Shown here piece after piece: positions 20,873 through 33,583 of a stretch of DNA of 64,000 nucleotides (the stretch's first letter is position 1; the number at the start of each line of letters is the position of its first letter). The stretch lies in the NCBI RefSeq assembly GCF_040115645.1, contig NC_089554.1, forward strand, positions 1,240,001 through 1,304,000, written 5' to 3'. This stretch comes from Euwallacea fornicatus. Its lineage: Eukaryota > Arthropoda > Insecta > Coleoptera > Curculionidae. The position numbers were made by a program, and so were the translations under genes. The notes beneath the pieces were generated by a model that was not told the DNA's origin, searched no databases, and saw only the letters and a program-made list of their open reading frames with translations.

Positions 20873-23800
20873 ATTGACTTTGAAGCTTTTTCTTTGATTT
20901 CTTTTACAACGTCACAATTCTATGAATACACACTCAAGGGTAAATAATATTTTGCTCTGCGTATTAGCTGAGTTCTTAACTTGAGCTTAAAAACAACTAC
21001 GCGACTGGTGTTTCTATAGAAACATAGATGAATTATTTATTTTCAAACATTCACGATGACGATTTGATCGACGTTTCCTTTAACAATTCCAGATTTCACT
21101 ACATATTAATGAGATTTCCCTCATGCTCTTTCAATATATGTATATTATATCTTGAATGCAACTGAAAGCGTCCATCTCGAATCAATTAACCGCAGACAGA
21201 AATCAGCAATGTCAACGTCAAGTATGTTGGGTCCTCAGGAATATATTCTGCCTGCGTCATCTACTGTGTCCTTTTTACTGGACTTCAATTGAAGAGCGCG
21301 GCGTAGTTAATTTTTGGTTTTTACCCGCGAAATACGTGAGATTAACGCCATGAGGAAATGCTATAACTATCTCTATTGACTTCACCGAGGGTTCATATAA
21401 TATAGATTAAATTTCAATTAGATAGGCTTGTTTAATCGTTTAATTATCATCATATCGACAAACTTTGCTGGAATTCATCTCCATGCAAATGTTGAAATTT
21501 AGGTAGTTTGCTTGGAAATTATGTCGTTAATAAGCTATGAAGAGCGCTTGTAAGTTGGCTCAAAACCGCACTTTTAATTTGCGCGACCGAAGGGCGGACC
21601 TAGGTTTCTCGGTCAGACACAAACCAACATGGCAACCGGGTTTAAAGCAGGACATTTTGGTTAGAAAACAAAATTAGATATTATGGTAATAGGAATATAT
21701 ACAATCACTCAGAAATCAGAGGAGCAGTTTAATTAAAATGTTAACACTCCAAATGTTCTGACCAAGAATTGCGCCTTCATAGTGTTCTTTTCACGTGTTT
21801 TGAGTTGTCACAGACATGTTTTGATCAAGTAATAATAATTTAACATAATACATCTAAACTCACTTGAATGGGTGACCAGTGAACATAATATCTTTTAATC
21901 TACGAGGAAAAACGTCAAAAAGGATTGTACAATCAACGCAAATCGCTATTTCCAAAATTACTCCAACTTTGATATCAATCATTAAGATCAGAAAACATCA
22001 CCCCAGAACACGTATCGGCGTTTTAACACGTTTAAAATTTTGAGAATCGATATCTCAGAAATTCATGGAGCAAATGTCATATTATCTGATTCGATGTGCC
22101 CTTTGCATAAATGGTTGGGGTATTTCAAACAGTTTCTGAAATGTAAAAATACACAATTTCGTATTCTTATGGTTTACACAGACAGACACAGACAGAGATC
22201 TAAAACGAGGGTACTTAAAAATACAATTCCAATACAGCACAATCTTCAATTGACTTTTCCAAAGTCAATGGCAGATCCAAATTAGTTACATAGACCACGT
22301 TTGGATACTGTCAGCTGGTCGATTTGTGTAAGTATTAGTCCTAATAATATATTTCTGTTTCATTTGTTAATACGCACCCTCTATATTCATGTAACTACGA
22401 AACGATTTTTTTCTTACGGTACCAGGCACGAAAAACCCACGTTTTAACAAAAGAATCGCTTAACACGTTTAATATTTTTAAACCAGTCGCAACTTGAAAA
22501 TGTTTCATTCGACCTTTAAATAGAGACACAAAAGCCTTAAATGGAACCGACAGAAATTTATTTCCTACGAAATCGAATCGAAGGATTATAAAACAAACCG
22601 CCAGGAGCAACCAGGAACCGAAGAAATAGGACCGTAATAGATTTCAATAGAAACGGTTTATGTTACAAATTGGTTCCATACAAATTGCTTTCCGGGGTAA
22701 AACATAAGTTTTGCGGCATTTACTGGTAACATTAAAAAAAATTAGTGCTGAAAGATATCATATAAGCAAGTTTTCCTGAGACGGATACTCTAGTTTTGGC
22801 ATAATTTCTAAAAGAAAATCTAACCTAATGGCCCTACCAAAAGAAGCAAAATCAAATTATAAGAAGCAAGGAGTTTCGGGATCTGTTTTATGACAAATCA
22901 TGAAAAGCTGAATAGCCACCTTTCACTCGAAAATTAGATAATACGTCTTTTATAGCCGACTTCATCTACTTGCAAAATCTAGGTTATATCAGATTTACAA
23001 GTAAATATTTGGAAAATACCCCAAATATGGAATGGCACTCTAATAAATGACCAAATATCATTTTGAAACAGTATAAAGTCAAGTACACTCACTTTTAAAG
23101 CTTGTACTTAGTACAAGTAAAAATGTAATCAAAGTTTTTTTGAGTTATATATGTAGGAGCATATTTCTTTCAAGCAGCAACACATTCTCGAAAAATTAAA
23201 GATACGTCACTTCTTTCTCCGTTTACAGAATATAAATATCCATCACCTGACAGCTTCATATTTGCCTTATATGCATGTGAATTCGTATAAGGTAAAAAGA
23301 AATTGAGGAAAATTATTCTCCACTTCATAAAGACCCCGGAACGTTGCTGAGAAATTTTTCTGACATTTCCATCCCGCGATTTCCACGTAATTTGTATTAT
23401 AGCAATTTGATCCCGAGGTTAGAAATATTCGAGAATTTTTTTTTCATAAATTGACTATAAGTCTCCCATTGAATAACACAGGACAAAGTCTGAACGGAAC
23501 CTCGTTATCTCGCATCTCAATAAAAACAACCACAAACCAAATTTACACCTCACAGCTAAACTTCTGGATGGGGAAACTAATTACGTCTAGTGCCCGAACA
23601 AAACAACCGAGTAAACTCAGCACGTGAACAGAATAATCCAGCATGGAGTAACATTTCCATTGCCAAATCCAGATAATTCGCTCGAATCTAGAATGGGCAC
23701 AAAACAATTATTTCTCTCTAATATTGCGATGTAGGTTGTTTTATGACTTAAGACAATAAAACTAAGTTCGCATTAATGTTAAACCACAAAGGCGTATGAA

Positions 23801-25347
23801 CTCCCCGAGATATCTGGAAAGAGTCTCAGCAGTTTAATCGATGTTGCGGGAATTGAAAAGAAGACTTATTACAGAAATGTCTCGTCATGTTATGTAAAGA
23901 ATAATGTGATCAGGAAATTCTTTTCATGGAATTTTGGGCAGGTGCTGGAAAGGTGAATAGAAGAAATTCCATTAACTAAATTTGCGAGGTGTCGGCAAAT
24001 ATAGCTGCGCATTAATTTTGTCTGCTAGTTTTCCAATTGCAGCTAAACAAGTATTTGTGCCAGGAAACGTTAGATTCGAAGTGTTTATGTAAAAAGATGT
24101 TACTTTCGGAGAAATGTATAGCAAATATATCACTACATGAAGAGTTTTGCATCAGGATGATGTATAAAAACAAACTTCTAGTTCTCGACTTTGATAAATT
24201 TTGAGTATTAATGTTGGAGGTTAATTATCCCGGTCCAGCTCTGGACATGCCTACGTTTTCTCCATTCACATCCTCTTCGGTAAATTTTCTTCTTCTGTAC
24301 CTAAAAAAGAAGCTCTCCATATCAAAATAAAATGCCAATAATTTCTCTTCAATTTTGTTTGTAACCGCCAGACCCGAGGCTGAAAATATACGAGGAAACA
24401 GTTTTCAACTTCATATTTGAGTCTTATGCCTCCAGTTTCGTCACTTTTTCGTCGGTCCAGACAAAGCTTTTGTAGAATAAATTCCAACATAAGGAATGTA
24501 TAAAAGTGAATTTATACCACTATGAAAATCATCCTGTGCTCAGAATTCTGTACTTTGTATTATTCTCTTTATAAAAGTTTACAGAAGCTTGAACTATAAT
24601 ACATACAAATAAGCACTCTCTCGGGGAAGTATAAATTCACCTATCTAAAATTTGATTTAAATGCAAATACCTATTTGACTTGGGTACGAGTGTTAAAGGC
24701 TTCAGTAAAGAGAAAAATTCCAAAGGTGTTTGATATTACATTCTACACACGACAAGAATAAATTTATATTTAAGGCGTAATGTTATATTCACGAGGAAAA
24801 CTGCGTATGGAAAAAGTAACTAAACGGGAGATGGATGAGTTGAACAAGTGTAAAAGCCCCCTGCGGATTGCAGGGACACCCAGGAGAGTAATAAATATTA
24901 TGTGAAACCGTCGGAAATGATTCTTGTACAAATAAAAACGTGAACATCAGCAGGTTTCGGGAATTTGATATTGGTTTCAAGAGTAATCAACGTTATTGAT
25001 GGATTTTGTGTGATACCTTTGAAGGAAAAAATATTTTATGTGAAAAAAGGTGATTCACATGAAGAGCTTTTGTTGCTGTCAATACGGCATACAGATGGTG
25101 AAAGTTTGTATGTAAAAATTATTATTTCAGAAAACGTACTTCATATGTAAATATTAAATAAAAATCAAATATTGAAACTACTTAATATGACACATTTTTC
25201 TACAAGATGGGGCACATACGTATAACGATTCTTTGTGTTCATTTTTCTTCTTAAAAGTTTTCACTCATAAAGCACGTTCCTTAAGAAGCAGTTGATTAAG
25301 GAGGAAACAGGCGTGGTTTTGTCAAATGAAAGAGGCGGAATTTCCTC
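20873..25347. other. AT-rich spacer, possible host promoter/first exon at 21.55-21.65 kb
   Basis: No transposon end or protein-coding exon that I can name. The segment 21590-21640 is less AT-rich and reads GGTCAGACACAAACCAACAT then GGCAACCGGG: a TCAGA initiator-like element just before an ATG (21629) in good context. It could be a transcription start and first exon, but the frame closes after 11 codons unless spliced. A short CAGA-rich simple repeat lies at about 22176-22197. Confidence 0.3.
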
Positions 25348-25431
25348 TGAGTGATGTGTAAACGCGTAAAATATACGGACACTATGGTATTTTTGGAAGT
25401 ATTAGGTTTTTTGCTAACTTATTCTTAACTA

Positions 25432-26717
25432 TTAGGAGTTGGAATTAATTCGTAACGTTTTACAAGAGATGGCATAGATAGTACAGTATTTCGTTGTTAT
25501 TTACAATAATATACTTATCGTGAAACAGCGGTCATTAGAGGTCATTTACTTTGCATATCCACTTTTTGAATAATAAATAACGACATTTTAAAATTTATTG
25601 AATATGTCACAATTTGTGCCGAATAAAGGGTTTTTGCGGGGAATTTTATTTCATTAATTTAATATCAACAAAAGTGCTGCTGAAGCTCATCGTATTTTAG
25701 AGGAAGCATATGATAAACATGCTCTAGCTGAACAAACGTGTCGGAAGTGGTTTACATGTTTTAAAGCTGGTGATTTCGACTTGGTTGACAAGGAGCGATC
25801 TGGTCAGCCAAAAAAATTTGAAGACAATGCTTTGGAGGCATTGCTCAACGAAGACCCATGTCAAACACTTCAAGAATTGTCTATATCGTTGGGAGTTAAC
25901 TTATCAACGGTAGGAAAACGTCTTAAGACTTTGGATATAATCCAAAAGGAAGGACATTAGGTTCCATATGAATTGAAACCAAGGGACATTGAGAGGCGTT
26001 TTTTGACGTGTGAACTGCTGCTTCAACGGGAAAAAAGAAAAGGTTTTTTGCATCAGATTGTCACTGGTGATGAAAAATGGATCCGTTACGACAATCCGAA
26101 GCGCAGAAAGTCATGGGTTAAGCCCGGTCAACCGTCAACATCAGTGGCAAAGCCGAATATCCATGGGTCTAAGCTTCCGCTCTGTATTTGGTGGGATCAG
26201 AGGGGTGTGATTTATTATGAACTGTTGAAACCGAATGGAACCATAACTGGAGACCGCTACCGACTACAACTGATGCGATTGAGCCGTGCATTGAAAGAAA
26301 AACGACCGGAATACTCCAAAAGACACGACAAAGTCATTTTGCTGCACGACAATGCTCGTCCGCACGTCGCAAAACCGGTACAAACATACCTGGAAAGACT
26401 TAAATGGGAAATCCTGCCCCACCCGCCGTATTCCCCAGATGTTGCTCCATCTGATTATTATTTGTTTCCTTCGATGGCTTATAGTCTGTCTGAGCAGAAG
26501 TTCACTCCTTACGAAGATTGTCAAAAATGGGTCGATTCATGGATTGCATCTAAAGACAACGCGTTCTTCCAACGCGGTATTCGTGCCCTACCCGAAAGAT
26601 GGTCAAAAGTAGTAGAAAGCGATGGACAATACTTTAAATAATGTATTTTTTTATTTTCATTTAAAATCAATAAATTTTTTTCTTAAAAAAACGCTACGAA
26701 TTAATTCCAACTCCTAA
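25432..26717 (+). mobile_element. Mariner element, 1286 bp, inside the Tc1-like left TIR
   Basis: Starts TTAGGAGTTGGAATTAATTC and ends with its inverted copy. The terminal repeats are about 28-29 bp with one mismatch. A TA duplication flanks it (25430-25431 and 26718-26719). The uninterrupted right terminal repeat of the host Tc1-like element shows the empty site, CTTAACTAACATTATT with a single TA. Length and ends are canonical for mariner. The encoded transposase carries two nonsense codons and is otherwise well preserved, so the insertion looks recent relative to most repeats here. Confidence 0.95.
25604..26641 (+). pseudogene. Mariner transposase (DD34D) with two nonsense codons
   Basis: Cut-and-paste transposase acting in the nucleus on the flanking 28-bp repeats. 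Starts at ATG 25604 (MSQFVPNKGFLRGILFH) and ends GQYFK at 26641, 345 codons, the usual mariner length. Helix-turn-helix parts occupy the first ~110 residues (LAEQTCRKWFTCFKAGDFDL; LSISLGVNLSTVGKRLKTL). Then comes the WVPHEL-like linker read as *VPYELKPRD. Catalytic residues are in TGDEKW (near 26070), LLHDNARPH (26340-26366) and YSPDVAPSDY (34 residues later), all Asp intact. Defects: TAA in place of a Tyr-like codon after ILFH, and TAG in place of the linker Trp (25958-25960). The 222-codon ORF from 25973 contains the whole catalytic domain. Subfamily resembles mellifera/cecropia-type mariners, by wording only. Confidence 0.93.
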
Positions 26718-27033
26718 TAACATTATTGATTGCGTAATCTTTGGTTACAACAATGTTTCTAGTATGTATAAATACATTTTTGATCTTTTAAATTTAATTA
26801 TATACAAAGATATAATACTATCGAATAAAGAAAACAAGGATTAATTTTACTGTCGCAAAAATATTCGGACACGGAATGCGGTGCGATGCAGTGCATGTAA
26901 AAAATAATAGAAAAACATTGCATACAGGGTTTTTATGATCATAAAAGATTAGAAATGCATCAGACGCAATTTTCTTGTTTGTTGTGTGCAAGGGGGTTTG
27001 AAGGCAAACTTATTTCTTACTAAAATTCACATT

Positions 27034-28065
27034 ATGAAGCGAAAAGGCAAAAATATTTCTTTTGGCATACGACAATTGATTATTTTTCATCACGCTAAAG
27101 GCAGATCGTATCGAGAAATCGGTAATTTGTTAAGTATAAGTAAAAGTACAGTTGGTGATATATGTAATTATAAGGTTTGTTCAAAAAGATCGGATTGAAT
27201 CAATTCCGCAAAAAGGACGCCCGAAACTTATTGTTGAGCGTGAGAAGAGTAAAATTATTAAACAAAGTAAAATAAACCCTGGACTGAGTGCTCTTAAATT
27301 TACAGCTGATTTACTAGAATACAGTGGCAAAAAAATACATCCTGACACAGTTCGGCGATTATTAAAAGAAGACGGGTACAACGGAAGAGCAGCCCGAAAA
27401 AAGCCCCATACGTATCGGAAGTCGATCGCAAGAGACGTCCTTTGCCCATGAATTCGTTGTGAAAGAGAAAGCATACCGGGAAAGCGTTATATTTCCTGAT
27501 GAAAAAAAAATTCAATATTTTTGGATCCGATGGTCGTAAAATGGTATGGCGCAAAAAGAATGAAGAGCTAAAAATGAATAATCTCCGGCCTACCGTGAAA
27601 TACGGCGGAGGGAACATAATGGTTTGGGGCTGCATCTCAGTTGCAGGAATAGGCGAATTAGTATTTATTGAAGGAAATTTAAATAAAGTTATGTACATGG
27701 ATCTTTTAAAACGAAATTTACTAAAAAGTGCTGAAAAATTAGGCATGTGCGACAATTTTAAATTTTACCAGGATAACGATCCAAAACATAAGTCGCGTTT
27801 AGTCCAAGAGTATTTATTATATAATTGCCCTAAAGTATTAAACCCTCCTGCACGATCACCTGATCTTAACCCCATAGAAAATCTATGGGAATTTTTAGAC
27901 CGTAAAGTCCATAATAAGCCAGGCTACTTCAAAAATGAGTTAAAATAACGATTAGTTGAAGAATGGCAACGCATACCTGAAGATTACATTAAAAAAATAA
28001 TTGAAAACATACCGAAACGGCCACAACAAGTTATACAACATAAAGGCAATCTTCCGAATTATTAA
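27034..28065 (+). pseudogene. Tc1-like transposase (DD34E), two frameshifts and a late stop
   Basis: Transposase of the surrounding Tc1-like element. ATG 27034 (MKRKGKNISFGIRQLIIFHH), then helix-turn-helix YREIGNLLSISKSTVGDI. A frameshift near 27160-27185 leads into RIESIPQKGRPKLIVEREKS, GLSALKFTADLLEYSGKKIH and TVRRLLKEDGYNGRAARKKP. A second frameshift near 27440 leads into EFVVKEKAYRESVIFPDEKK (first Asp), IFGSDGRKMVWRKKNEELK, GGGNIMVWGCISVAGIGEL, FYQDNDPKHKSR (second Asp) and SPDLNPIENLWEFLDRKV (catalytic Glu, 34 residues on). A TAA at 27946-27948 precedes RLVEEWQRIPEDYIKK. Ends GNLPNY at 28065. About 343 codons, the normal length. Catalytic triad intact, reading frame broken. Confidence 0.92.
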
Positions 28066-28351
28066 TTTATTTACATGTTTTTTTGTTTATATAAATTTTG
28101 TTTACAAATATTATGTTCCTGGTATGTGTCCGAATATTTTTGCGATAGTAAAATTATGCCTTGTTTTCTTTGTTCAATAGTATCTTTGTATATAATTAAA
28201 TTTAAAAGATCAAAAATGTATTTATATATGCTAGAAACATTGTTGCAACCAAAGATTACGCAATAAATAATGTTAGTTAAGAATAAGTTAGTAAAAAATC
28301 TAATACTTCCAAAAATACTATAGTGTCCGAATATTAATGCGAGTCACTGTA

Positions 28352-31300
28352 TGTAGGGATGTGAAGAGAAGAAGAATAAGAAAAATTAAAATATTAACAA
28401 AAATATTCATCAGTTCTCTGTTTCTGCACAACATTTTACAGCCCATAACTCACATCTTCAGTCATTTTCTTTTACCACATTAAAATTACATCAACTCATC
28501 AGTTTTGAGTCCCCTCTGTATTTATAAAATATCAATGTTTATCTTTGTAGGGATCGGTGGAATTTATAGCCTGCAGCAAAAAGCTGCAATTTGCAGACGT
28601 TTATATTCCGTTTACAGGAATGAATATACATATTTCCCCTTGCAGCCTTTATTTTTATAAATCGTATCTTATCCTGTGATCTTGCCTATTTAATTTATTA
28701 ATACTCAGCCCTTAGTTAATGTGACAAAAGTTGGGGGTGTTGAAGAGTAAAACGATTATTCTGAGTAAGCGTTATAGGTTATAAAATAGGGGATAATACA
28801 GAGAAACTGCAAACTGAACTTCCCTTATCTGAATTAAATGAATAGCGGTATAACTACTATGGGGTTGTTAATGAATATATATATATATATGCGTATTACA
28901 CCACTCTGTAAATTTTGAAAATTAACATATAATGTGTACCCATAAAAGTTTACCTAAAATTTTAATTACAACTCTTTGACGCACTATAAGTAGACTTCTA
29001 TTCGATGAAAGAAATAAATTTTTTTCACAACGATTTTTGAGCCACCCTGTATACTTGAATGTAAATTTATACAAATCGCAATGGTAACCAACCTAAGGGT
29101 ATTTGGTGCCAAAGCAGTATTTTTCTAAGATCGGTAGTACAAGCAAATGTCACCGTATCGTGTATATGTGCATATGTAACTTCATTGTATGCAAATTGTC
29201 AACGAAAATATATATCAACTCATCTACATCGTTATATCAATATCCATGTAAAGCTATGAACAACATTTACGCTGAATTTCTAAATATTTACATTTCTTTA
29301 ATGAACTGATACGAAAATACAAATTTGCAGTCGTTTGACTATCACTACGTAACAAAATAAATCTCAAATTTATTGTAAGGCTGGATATAACTTTATTACA
29401 TTGAAGCGAAAATATTCATTAATTAGTATTAGACCGTCATAACTCGTATATACAATTCTTGTGTCATAAGTTGCATAGTAACAGCTTATTGGAAAAACGG
29501 GATTCCTATTATTTCTTAATCTGAATTTCTGATCTTTTCTGTGTATTAAAATCCTGCACGGGTTGTTGAAACTTTAATGATTCCAAATATCACTACTTCC
29601 CCGATATATAAAAATTACAAGCCATAAATTTTGCAACACAACCGTACACCGATCATTATAAATAATGTGCGTAACTTCTCATTTCGATGCAGGTAAACAT
29701 TATCGACCTTCAGTAAAATTTACTGAAACAATAAATTATGATGATAATTTGTTTATCGGTAGTTTTTTCAGTCTGAATACGTATATGTTAATTACATTTA
29801 ATTTTAGTTTAGGGTGGTTCATTAATACATCAACTGGGCACCAATTTAAAAGCAATTAAAACAAGTGCTGATACCTCTTAATTATCTTCTCATAAAGTTT
29901 TCTTTATGTTCTGAGCCGAATTTTCTTAAATTAAAATGAAGTAACATGATTTAGTGATTTGAATGTGTTGTCTGCAATACTTGTAAAATACGGAGAAAAT
30001 TCGGGAACCCAAGAAGTTTAAATATAGAGAAAATCTTGGGGAAGTTTCGACAAGTTTTGACAACACCAGACAACCCACGAACAAGAGATTTATCTTATCT
30101 AGCGATGAATGTTGGGCGAGTCTGAACCATATCTGGTACATAGAGTATAAGCCGGTAATAATGCAAATAATGGAGTAATTCTATACTCTATTATTGAACA
30201 AAAAAAATCAAAGATACAAAATGTAATAAGCCAAAAAAGAAAAATAACGAATATGCCTCCGCCTCCATTTTCCGCCTGAAGATGAATACGCTTGAATAAA
30301 TTCTTACTTTGTTTGGCTCCCGAGAACTGCCGTCAACTTTATTTCAATTACACGGCTCTATTTTTCTTAAGAGCACTTAAGAGATACATGTTTTGCCAAA
30401 TGTTTGAAAAAGAAGCGTAACCTACACAACATGGGGTGTACTTGCAAATTCCACAGGGATATAATTTTTAAAGTTGAAAGTAAACAAGGACATACTTGGA
30501 GATGTACTAAATCCGTGAATATGCTATAAATATATGCAGCTTGCACATTTTTCAAGTATTGCTAAAAGATGAAATTCTTAAAAAGGTTTATAAATAAGTG
30601 TAAATTTGAAAATCATATCTAATCTCGTTTTTAGTTTATTTTTTAAACATTAAGAACAAATCCGGTGGCGGCGAGAAACTGATAATAATTATATAACGGG
30701 TTATAAAATATGTTTACTACCAATGTGCCCACCCTTAATACTCATACTATTTAGGTATAATTGTCCAACAAAGAAACCTTCAGAATTATTCGAACATATT
30801 TGAAATTACTACTGATGCCGATAATCCGAATTCGATTACACTTGTTTAATTGTATTTGCAAAGCTCATAGAAGGGAAATATTTATTGAAGTGTATACTTA
30901 ATCGGATTTCTAGACCATAAAAATTTCATTTTCATATTGTGAAAAGAAACATTAACGGATAATTAATAAAGTTACTATGCACCTTGGGATATGATATCTC
31001 AAAATTAACTTCTGCTAACAGAGTGCAAAACTTTCTTAGAATTTCTTTCACCGGCTCCATTTAAATAATAAATAGAAATTACGTCGCGAACTTTAAAAGA
31101 TAAATAAAAACTTTAAAAAGGAAGCTGCTACATAAACTAGCAAAGGCTATAAAGTCGTTTATAAGAATTGTTTAGTTTAGTAGCAGTATTGAGGATATAT
31201 AAAGAATGGGCAATTGGTTTACTGGTTTTTGTACCTCAATTTTATAATCAAGTTGTCAAAATAATATACATTTTCCAGAAGTTTTCTTCTGCGAAATCAT

Positions 31301-33583
31301 CATGTGCCCAAACAACGTCGAAATACACCTACAGAACTTCATTAGCATTTTCTTCTTACTAAAAAGTATTTCTCTGAACAAATCTGTGGAAACCGAAAAC
31401 TCTGAGAAATGAATTTTTTTTTCAATAAAAGTGTTGAACTTATTTAATTTATATGAGATACGGTTACAGTTCTCTTTTAGGTGTAATTTGAGTTCTTATA
31501 GTTACAGGTTGCAAAATTTCGAACGAAGTTCGAAATGAGATTCTGTGAAAGAATTTCAATATCTGTTTGTACGGAGTTTTCCTAGATGATTTCATTTTGT
31601 TTCACTTCAAGTTATAATGAGATTTTGAGGTTTATAAATGGATTTAGTATTTTGCAGGAATTAGTATGGAGGAATTAGAATAGAGGAATTAGTATGGAAG
31701 AATTAATATATTTGCACAGCTGAATAAATGAATATTTTTGGCAGATGAAAAGCAAATATCGTCTAAGCTAACTTTTATGAGCCAGAAATTTGTGCTATTC
31801 ACAAGTGTACATTAGCGGCATGTGATCATATTTTAATTTTTATAACAAGATCAAACCTAAAATGAGAGTTGACATGTTATATTTTGGTACGCAAACAACG
31901 CCAAATCCAACTTCAAGAAGATCATTGGACTATGAAGCTGTGTTACGGTATAATTGGAGATCGCCCCGAAGACAAATTCAACGTCAAGTTTGTAAATTCG
32001 CCTTAAAAGACCTGAAAAAATAATTTTTAATTGTTTTAAAAATTTCTCTTAATTCCTCAATTTGAATGTCAAATTACAATTACGTGAATTTACAACTTCA
32101 GAGCCGGCTCTAATTAATCACTCGAAATTCCACTTTGAAATTATAATTATCCCTCATTAAAAGTAATGTCAAACGCCGCTTTAAACTTAAATTGCCGACT
32201 TGGAGCTTGTGCCAACTATGCCACTATTCGGGCATACCTTAATTCAAACAATGAGAAATAAACATAATTCGAGAATAGTTTGTTGTCTATTTGGAAATTC
32301 GCCAAAATGGCATCTCGGCTAAATATTTATTTTTGTCTTTTGTTGACTCATAAATTCCTTAGCACTCACGATGCTTTTACACCCCGATTTTGAATCTCAT
32401 AAGTAGAACAGATGGAATTGTTCTCTTTGGTTTAGAAATTCTCACCTTAAAATGCCGAAATTGATTTGACCTAATTTATCTTTATGAAGTCTGAAGTCGG
32501 AGTTGTTATTGAAGTGTATGTATCTGAGTATTATACCTCGAAAGGTTATCTTTATTATTAATGAATTATAATAATACATAACTAGGCAATTTGGAAAATC
32601 ATCAAAGTCCACATTCAGTTTTCGTTTCTTTTTGCCTCAACCAGGATCATTTTTAAATAATTTCATTTACACTGTTTTTTCAAAATGTTCACAATAATTG
32701 ATATTTTTCAATATATAAATTTGGAAGAGTCACTTTTGGAAGTTCTTAAAAAACCGTTTATACATTTGAAGGCAAAACTTTTTTGTTGGAACGTTACTCT
32801 CGCAATTGGTAGAAATAAAACAAATTTGGCAATATCACATTCAACCTTGATTTTAAGAGCTCCAAGAAGCTTTTCCCAATATGACAGTCAAATACATATT
32901 AAATATGTATTATATTTTACTCTTAAAAGGACCGTAAACTTGTTTCGTGAAACAAAAAGCAAAAAAGAAGAATTTTGCGTAAAGAGGAAAGTGGACGGGC
33001 AAATGTCCTGACAGAAGAAATCGTTGAAGCTACGAAAGACCCAGTTTATAAAAAAATTGACTACATTTATTATGCACGTATCTCAGCAATTTCAAGTTTC
33101 ATTTCGAAAATGTGGTAAACTATCATCAGATTACAAAAGACACATACAGTGCTGCAGATGGTACCTCAATTATATTGCCTCTAATAATTTAGTTACACAA
33201 AAACCTTTTTCACTGTCAAAGTACTGTTTCATATTTCTGACTATGTAAATTCTCAAAATATAAAAATTTGGACAACAGAAAATTCTTATGCAATTATAGA
33301 CAAGCTCTTCTATCTTGAAAGAGTAGAAATTTGGATAGCGATAAGCAAACGAAAAATTGTTGGTCCAATTTTATTTTAAGGTTAATTTGTTTTCCTGCGG
33401 TTATTTGTTAAAGCTCGAATATTCTGTGTTTTTAGAACCACAAACTGCAGGATGGTATGGAAATGAAATTCTCACGCGCTCCCTTGAACGAGTTCCAGAT
33501 GATCAACTGTAATGTTAGTATGTTCAGGAAGATGATGCAACAACTCGATGCACCGAACGAAAATAATTTTTTTTATGAGAGTA
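28352..33583. other. AT-rich spacer with a solitary transposon end and small repeats
   Basis: No gene recognised in 5.2 kb. It contains an (AT)n run at about 28877-28892, a lone transposon terminus reading ...GAGCCACCCTGTATA at 29040-29053 with no partner found, and four imperfect copies of a 14-bp unit at 31657-31711. The 108-codon open frame at 32685-33011 has no motif I know. Confidence 0.4.
31657..31711. repeat. Tandem 14-bp repeat, about four copies
   Basis: Units GGAATTAGTATGGA, GGAATTAGAATAGA, GGAATTAGTATGGA and a decayed AGAATTAATATATT follow one another. Minisatellite-like, with no evident function. Confidence 0.8.

Larger units (their letters stand above)
25348..28349 (+). mobile_element. 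Tc1-like transposon with IR/DR ends, interrupted by a mariner
   Basis: The right end reads ...GCGAGTCACTG then TA (to 28349). The left end is its decayed inverted copy from about 25348. The terminal repeats are about 230 bp. The left one is cut by the mariner (parts 25348-25431 and 26720-26877); the right one is continuous (about 28120-28349). Each repeat carries an outer and an inner copy of a CGGACAC motif (25375-25381 and 26867-26873 on the left), the IR/DR arrangement known from several Tc1-group elements. Without the mariner the element is about 1.71 kb. The transposase is on the plus strand. Confidence 0.88.

Noticed and set aside
22176..22197. CAGA-rich stretch as a microsatellite of interest or CRISPR-like array
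   Set aside because: Only a few short units without spacers; an ordinary simple repeat.
28877..28892. Short (AT)n run as a meaningful repeat
   Set aside because: Too short and common in AT-rich insect DNA to list as more than a passing note.
32685..33011. 108-codon open frame on the plus strand as a host gene
   Set aside because: No recognisable motif, AT-driven composition (Lys, Asn, Phe, Ile), no splice or promoter support. Random frames of this length occur in such sequence.
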